Below are positions 56,257-64,000 of a stretch of 64,000 bases of DNA, in pieces; positions within the stretch are counted from its first letter, which is position 1, and each line of letters begins with the position of its first letter. The position numbers were made by a program, and so were the translations under genes. Origin of the DNA: Chondrosia reniformis (Eukaryota; Porifera; Demospongiae; Chondrillida; Chondrillidae). Below the pieces are notes generated by a model, which worked only from the letters and a program-made list of their open reading frames with translations, was not told where the DNA came from and did not search any database. The stretch covers positions 3,100,001 to 3,164,000 of the forward strand of contig OX359197.1 in the NCBI GenBank assembly GCA_947172415.1. The letters run 5' to 3'.

Positions 56257-59200
56257 TACAAGTTATATTTGCTAGTTGTAGGTATCAGTTGTATGTAGTA
56301 CTTGTATGTTCTAATTGCATGAACTAGTTTTATGTACTAGTTGTGTGTACTAGTTATATACTAGTTGTATGTAATAGTTGTATACTATTTGTATGTGTTA
56401 ACTGTGTGTATTAGTTATGTACTAGTTGCATGTACTAGTTCTAATAACTAGTTGTATGTACGTATACTGGTAATATTTACTAGTTTTAAGTCCTAGTTTT
56501 ATACACTAATTGTACGCACTAGTACAAGGTAAATTTACTAATTATAGGTATTAGTTGTATGTAGTAGCTGTATGTTTTAATTGTTTGAACTAGTTGTATG
56601 TACTAATTGTATGTACTAGTTATGCACTAGTTATATGTATAGTTTTATGTACTATTTCTGTGTACTAGTTGTTTGTACTAATTGTATACTACTTGTATGT
56701 ACTATTTGTAGGTACTTATTGTATGTACTAGGTGTATGTACTATTTATAGGTACCAGTTATATGTGTATGCACTGGTTATATGTAGTAGTTGGGTACTAG
56801 TTATAGGTACTTGTTTGATGTACTAGTTGTATATACTGGTTTTATGTACTAGTTGCAGGTTCTAGTAATAATAACCCTACGTACTAAGTAGTACTCGTTT
56901 TATTTACTAGTACTAATTAAATTAACTAGTTGTAGGTACTAGTTATATGTACTAGTTGAATGTAATAGTTGTATGTACTAATTGCATATAGTATTTGTGT
57001 GTACTAGTTGTATGTACAAATTTTATGTACTAGTTTAATGTACTAATTATCTACCATTTGTATGTACTATTTGTATGTTCTAATTGTATGTCCTAGTTGT
57101 ATGTACTAGATGTATGTAGTAGATGTAGGAACTAATTGTATGAAATAATTCTATATACTAGTTGGAGTTCCAGTTTAATGTACTAGTTGTATGTACTATA
57201 TTTATGTACTAGTTATATCTCTATGTTCTAATCATAGGTACTACTTGTAAGTACAAGTTGCATGAACTAGTGCTGGTAATATTTACTAACTTTAGGCACT
57301 AGTTGTATGTACTAGTTGTATATGTTGGTCCAAATTATATTTACTGGTTATATTTACTAGTTGTATGTACTAGTTGTATATACTAAATGTATGAACTAGT
57401 TGTGTACTAGTTGTGTCTACTCCTTGTATGTACTAGTTGTATGTCCTAGTTGTTTGTATTAGTTGTATGTACTAGATGTAGGTACTAATTGTATGAAATA
57501 ATTCTATATACTAGTTGGAGTTCCAGTTTAATGTACTAGTTGTATGTACTATATTTATGTACTAGTTATATCTCTATGTTCTAATCAGAGGTACTACTTG
57601 TAAGTACAAGTTGCATGAACTAGTGCTGGTAATATTTACTAACTTTAGGCACTAATTGTATGTACCAGTTGTATGTGCTGGTCCAAATTATATTTACTAG
57701 TTATATTTACTAGTTGTATGTACTAGTTGTGTACTAGTTGTGTCTACTACTTGTATGTACTAGTTGTATGTACTAGTTTTATTTACTAGTTGTATTTACT
57801 AGTTGTATGCACAAGTTGTATGTACCAGACGTATGTACTTTTTATTTATTAGATATTGATAGTAGTTGTTTGTACTAATTATATGTACTAGTTAGGTACT
57901 AATTGAATGTACTGGTGTTATGTACTAGTTGTATGTGCTGGTCAAAATTATATTTACTAGTTATATTTACTAGTTGTATGTACTAGTTGTATATACTAGA
58001 TGTATGTACTAGTTGTATATACTAGATGTATGTACTAGTTGTGTACTAGTTGTGTCTACTACTTATATGTACTAGTTGTATGTACTAGTTGTATGTACTA
58101 GAACAAGTTATCTTTACTAGTTTTAGGTATCAGTTGTATGTACTAGTTGTATGTAGTACTTGTATGTTCTAATTGCTTGAACCAGTTTTATGTACTAGTT
58201 GTGTCTACTATTAGTATGTATTAACTGTGTGTTTTAGTTATGTACTAGTTGCTGGTACTAGTTCTAATAACTAGTTGTATGTACCAGTACTGGTAATATT
58301 TACTAGTTGTAGGTGCTAGTTTTAGGCACTAGTTTTATGTACTACTTGTATGTACTAGTTGTAGGTACTAGTTTTATGCACTAGTTTTATGTACTATTAC
58401 AAGTTATATTTACTAATTATAGGATTAGCTGTATGTAGTAGTTGTATGTTCTAATTGTTTGAACTAATTGTATGTACTAATTGTATGCACTAGTTATATG
58501 AACTAGTTTTAAGTACTAGGTCCGTGTACTAGTAGTATGCACTAGTTTTATGTACTACTTGTGTGTACTAGTTGTATGTACTATTAGTATGTACTATTTG
58601 TATATACTATGTGTATGTACTAGGTGTATGTAATATATATATTTACCAGTTATATGCGTATGTACTAGTTATATGTAGTAGTTACATCTACTAGTTGTAT
58701 GTACTAGTACAAGTTATATTTATTAGTTATATTTACTAGCTGTATTTACTAGTTGTTTGTACTGGTTTTATGTTCTAGTTGTATGTACTAGTTGTAGTAT
58801 TAGTTGTAGTACTAGTTGTATGTACTAGTTGTATGAAATAATTATACGTCACAATTGAATTTCTAGTTTAAAGTACTAGTTGTATGGACTATTTATATGT
58901 ACTAGTTATATGTGTATGTTATGGTCATAGGTACTAGTTGTATGTGCTAGTTGTATGAACTAGTGCTATGTACTAGTTATATGTTCTAGTTCCATGCACT
59001 AGTTTCTAGTTGTATGTAGTAGTTGTATGTACAACTAATATGAACTAGTTGTATGGACTAGTTGTATGTACTATGGTTTGTACTATTTATATGTACTAGC
59101 TATATGTGTATGTACTAGTTATACGTAGTAGTTGCTTGGACTAGTTATATGTACTAGTTGTATTTACTAGTTGTATGTACTATTACTGGTAATATTTACT

Positions 59201-62200
59201 AGTTGTAAATACTAGTTGCATGTTCAAGTTGTATGTACTAGTACAAGTTATGTTTACTAGTTGTAGGTATTAGTTGTATGTACTAATTGTATGTAGTAGT
59301 TGTATGTTGTTATTGTATGAACTAGATTTATGTACTAGTTGTATGTACTAGTTATATACTAGTTGAATGTTGTAGTTCTCTATACTAGTTGTATGTACTA
59401 GTTGTGTGTACTAGTTGTATGTATTAACTGTACGTATTAGTTGTGTACTAGTTGCATATACTAGTTCTAATAACTAGTTGTACTAGTACTGGTAATATTT
59501 ACTAATTATAGGTACTAGTTTTTTGCACTAGTTGTATGTACTAGTACAAGTTAAATTTACTAATTATAGGTATTAGTTGTATGTAGTAGTTGTACGTTTT
59601 AATTGTTTGAACTAGTTGTATGTACTAATTGTATGTACTAGTTATTCACTAGTTATATGTATAGTTTTATGTACTATTTCTGTTTACTGTTTTATGTACA
59701 AATTGTATGCTATTTGTAGGTACTAATTGTATGTACTATTTGTAGGTACTTATTGTATGTACTAGGTGTATGTACTATTTATAGGTACCAGTTATATGTG
59801 TATGTGCTAGTTATATGTAGTAGTTGGGTACTAGAGTTATAAGCACTTGTTTGATGTACTAGTTATATATACTGGTTTTATGTACTAGTTGCAGGTTCTA
59901 GTATTAATAAACCTACGTACTAAGTAGGTACTCGTTGTATGTACTAGTACTAATTAAATTAACCAGTTGTAGGTACTAGTTATATGTATGAGTTGAATGT
60001 AATAGTTGTATGTACTTATTGCATATACTATTTGTGTGTACTATTTGTATGTACATGTTTTATGTACTAATTAAATGTACTAATTATGTACCAGTTGTAT
60101 GTACTATTAGTATGTTATGTCCTAGTTGTTTGTACTAGTTGTTTGTACTAGTTGCATGTACTAGATGTATGTACTAATTGTCTGAAATAATTCTATATAC
60201 TAGTTGGAGTTCTAGTTCAATGTATGTACTATTTATATATACTAGTTATATGTGTATGTACTAATTATATGTACAAGTTATTGGACTAGTTGTATGTACT
60301 AGTTGTATTTACTAGTTGTATGCACTAGTTGTATGTACGAGATGTATATATTTTTTATATACTAGTTATATATAGTAGTTTTTTGTACTAGTTGTATGTA
60401 CTTGTAGTATTAACTAGTATTATGTACTAGTACTGGTAATATTTACTAACTGTAGCCACTAGTTTTATGTACTAGTGTTATGTACTAGTTCAAGTTATAT
60501 TTACTAGTTATATGTGTATGAACTAGGTATATGTACTTGTTTAATAAACTGGTTGTATGTACTAGTTGTATGTACTAGTTGTGTGTTCTAGTTGTGTCTA
60601 CTGCTTGTATGTACAGGTTGTATGTGCTAGTTGTATGTACTAGTTGTATTTACTAGTTGTATGCACTAGTTGTATGTACTAATTGTATATGCTAGTTGTA
60701 TGTACTAGTTATATGTACTAGTTGAATGTACTAGTTGTATGTGCTAGATACTAATTGTTTGTAGTAGTTGTATGGACTAGTTCTATGTACTAGTTGTATG
60801 TACTATTTTTATGCACTATTTATATATACTAGTTATATTTTTTGTATTAGTTATATATACTAGTTTCAAGTACTAGTTGTAGGTACTAGTTGTTTGGAGT
60901 AGAACTAGTTGTATTTACTACTTGTAGGTACTAGTTGTATATGGTAGTTGTATGTAGTAGTTGTATGTTTATATTAGTTGTATGTACTAGCTATATACTA
61001 GTTGAATGTTGTTTGTACTTGTTGTAGGTTCTTGTACTAGTTATACTAGGTGCTAGCAAGGTACTAGTTGTATGTACTAGAAACTAGCTGTATGTACTAG
61101 TTGTATGTACTAGTTTTATGAACTAGTTGTAGGTACTAGTTGTATGTACTAGTTGTATGGAATAGTTGTATTTACTATTTGTATGTACTAGTTATATGTT
61201 TGTGAACTAGTTATATGTACTAGTTGTATACACTAGGTGTATGTCCTAGTTGTATATACTATTATAATTATTAGGTATATGTGTATGTACTAGTTATATG
61301 TAGTAGGTGTATGTACTACTTATATGTCCTAGTCATTTGTACTAGTTATATGCAGTAGCCATGTACTAGTTGGATATACAAGTTGTACGTTCTAGTATTA
61401 AGTACTCGTTCTATGAACTAGGTGTATGCACTAGTTATATGTACTAGCTCTAGTTATATTTACTAATTGTAGTTACTATTGTATGTAGAAGTTGTATGTA
61501 GTAGTTGCATGTACTAGTTATGTACTAGTTGCATATACAAGTTGTATGTTCTAGTATTATGTACTGATTCTATGAATTAGTAGTGTGTACTACTTTTATG
61601 TACTAGTTGTATATACTAGTTGTTGATTCTTGTGCTAGTTATATAAGGTACTAGGTAGGTTCTAGTTGTATGTACTAGTTGAATGTAATAGTTGTATGAA
61701 TTAGTTGTATGTACTAGAACAAGTTATATTTACTAGTTGTAGGTATCAATTGTATGTACTAGTTGTATGTAGTACTTGTATGTTCTAATTGCATGAACTA
61801 GTTTTATGTACTAGTTGTATGTACCATTTATATACTCGTTGTATGTAATAGTTGTTTTTACTATTTGTATGTATTAATTGTGCGTATTAGTTAATTACTA
61901 GTTGCTTGTACTAGTTCTAATAACTAGTCGTATGTACTAGTACTGGTAATATTTACTAGTTGTAGGTACTAGTTTTATGCACTAGTTGTATGTACTAGTA
62001 CAAGTTATATTTACTAATTATAGGTGTTAGTTGTATGTAGTAGTTGTATGTTCTAATTGTTTGAACTAGTTGTATGTACTAATTGTATGCACTAGTTATA
62101 TGAACTAGTTATAAGTATTAGTTCTGTGTACTAGTTGTATGCACTAGTTTTATGTACTACTTGTATGTACTATTTGTATGTACTAGGTGTAAGTAATATT

Positions 62201-64000
62201 TATAGGTACCTGTTGTATATGTATGTACTAGTTATATGTAGTAGTTCAATACTAGTTATAGGTACTATTTGTAAGTTCAAGTACTAGTAAAACTAGGTAC
62301 TAAGTAGGTACTAGTTGTATCTGCTATTACCAGTAATATTTAATAGTTACATTTACTAGTTGTATCTGCTAGTACAAGTAATATTTAATAGTTATATTTA
62401 CTAGTTGTATTTACTAATTGTTTTTACTGGTTTTATGTACCAGTTGTATGTACTATTTATAGAACTAGTTGTATATACTAGTTGTATGAAATAATTATAC
62501 ATCACAGTTGGAGTTCTAGTTTAATGTACTAGTTGTATGGACTATTTATAGGTACTAGTTATCTGTGGATGTTATAGTCATAGGTCCTAGTTGTATGTGC
62601 TAGTGGTATGAACTAGTGGTATGTACTAGTTATATGTTCTAGTTCCTTGCACTAGTTTCTAGTTGTATGTAGTAGTTGTATGTATAACTAATATGAACTA
62701 GTTGTGTACTAGTTGTAGGAACTATGGTATGTACTATTTATATGTACCAGCTATATTAGCTAGCTGTACTAGTTATACGTAGTAGTTATATGTACTAGTT
62801 GTTTGTACTAGCTATGTACTAGTTTTATGTACTAGTTGTATGTACTAATTGTATATACTAGTTGTATTTACTAGTTGTATGTACTAGTTGTATTTACTAG
62901 TTGTATGTACTAATTGTAGGTACTAGTTATATGTACTAATTATATGTACCAGTTGTATGTACTAGTTATATGTACTAGTTGTGTGTAATTGTTGTATGTA
63001 CTAGTTGTATGTACTGTATATATGTACTTGCTGTATGTACTGGTTGTATGTACTATTTAAATGTACTAATTACATTTGTATGTACTAGATATATGTAGTA
63101 GTTGTTTGTACTGGTTTTACGTACTTTTTATATGTACTAATTATATGTTTATGTACTAGGTATATGTACTCCTTATGTGTACTAGCTGTATGTATATACT
63201 GGTTGTATTTACTAATTGCACGTACTAGTTGAATGTACTATTACTAGTTATATTTACTAGTTGTATGTGGTAGTTGTATGTACTAATTGTATGTACTAGT
63301 TGTATATACTAGTAGTATGTACTAGATATTAACCAGTTCTATGTACTAGTTGTATGCACTAGTTGTTTGTACTAGCTATATACTAGTTTTATGTACTAGT
63401 TGTATGTACTAATTGTATGTACTAGTTGTATTTACTAGTTGTATTTGCTAGTTGTATGAACTAGTTGTATGTACTAGATGTATATACTATTCATCTGTTC
63501 TGGTTATATGTAGTAGTTTTGTGTTAGTTATATATTCTATTTGTATGTATTAGTTGTATGTACTAGTTGTATTTACTATATGTATGTACTAGTTATATGT
63601 TCTAATTATTAGTTGTATGAACAAGTTATATATACTATTTGTATGAACTAGTTGTGTGTACTAAATCTATGTACTAGCTATATGTAGTAGTTTCATGTTC
63701 TAGTTGTATGTACAAGTTGTATGAACTAGTTTGTAGTTGTATGTACGGGTTTTATGTACTGCTTGTATGTACTATATGTATGTACTATTTATATGTTCTA
63801 GTTATATTTTTATGTATTAGTTATATAAACTAGTGGCAAGTTCTAGTTGTATGTACTAGTTGTTTGGACTAGTACTAGCTATATTTATTAGTTGTAGGTA
63901 CTAGTTGTATGTGTAGTTGTATATAGTAGTTGTGTGTACAAATTGTATGTATTGGATGTGTGTACTAGTTGTATGTATATATTAGTTGTATGTACTAGCT
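56257..64000 (-). repeat. 13-bp satellite, inverted orientation, to window end
   Basis: About 7.7 kb of array with strong higher-order duplication: 57080-57330 and 57440-57690 are near-identical neighbours (the TATCTCTATGTTCTAATCA word in both). It contains an empty version (about 63590) of the 31739 insertion site and of the Naiad-like insertion site (about 59215). No foreign insert is seen. Confidence 0.95.

Overview
This window looks like heterochromatic, gene-poor DNA from an invertebrate metazoan, with AT-rich background. I see no host protein-coding gene, rRNA or tRNA. About two thirds is one highly degenerate minisatellite with a 13-bp unit (ACTAGTACATACA on the + strand; TGTATGTACTAGT when inverted). 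Every recognisable coding stretch belongs to a retroelement, and almost all are broken. The mix of a NeSL/R2-type LINE, two kinds of Penelope-like element (PLE), pogo-like MITEs and hammerhead-ribozyme retroelements fits a cnidarian, mollusc or similar invertebrate, but I cannot name the species.

Layout. 1-3186: a decayed LINE (copy A, minus strand). 3187-18655: satellite in the ACTAGTACATACA orientation, interrupted by a solo PLE terminal repeat with a hammerhead (4307-4559), a 5'-truncated LINE copy B (7015-9012), PLE copy 1 (9812-11248), two copies of a hairpin-ended element (11838-12268, 15687-16040), a LINE/SINE tail (13751-13988), a second solo terminal repeat (14410-14675) and a long palindrome with an unclassified neighbour (17250-18014). 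At about 18650 the satellite switches strand and stays inverted to the window end. 18736-22299: a PLE with an N-terminal GIY-YIG domain (Naiad/Chlamys-like domain order). 22300-64000: inverted satellite carrying a pogo-like MITE split by PLE copy 2 (29824-31436), a hammerhead retrozyme-like inverted dimer (31739-32516), two more hairpin-ended elements (37805-38173, 46976-47350), an intact MITE copy (41468-42003), and a 5-kb island bounded by inverted PLE copies 3 and 4 (51216-56256).

The satellite is organised in higher-order units: long stretches recur with the same private variants, both in direct orientation (for example the block around the MITE, 11.6 kb apart) and in inverted orientation across the 18.65-kb switch. 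Unoccupied paralogous sites therefore exist inside the window and let several insertions be bounded to the base, with 11-12 bp target-site duplications.

The most interesting object is 31739-32516: two inverted arms, each slightly more than one turn of the same 363-bp unit, starting at different points of the unit, each with a well-formed type I hammerhead ribozyme, flanked by an 11-bp duplication. This is what reverse transcription of a circular ribozyme-bearing RNA and PLE-style integration would leave. Hammerhead-like motifs are also present on the sense strand of the Naiad-like terminal repeats and of the other PLE family.
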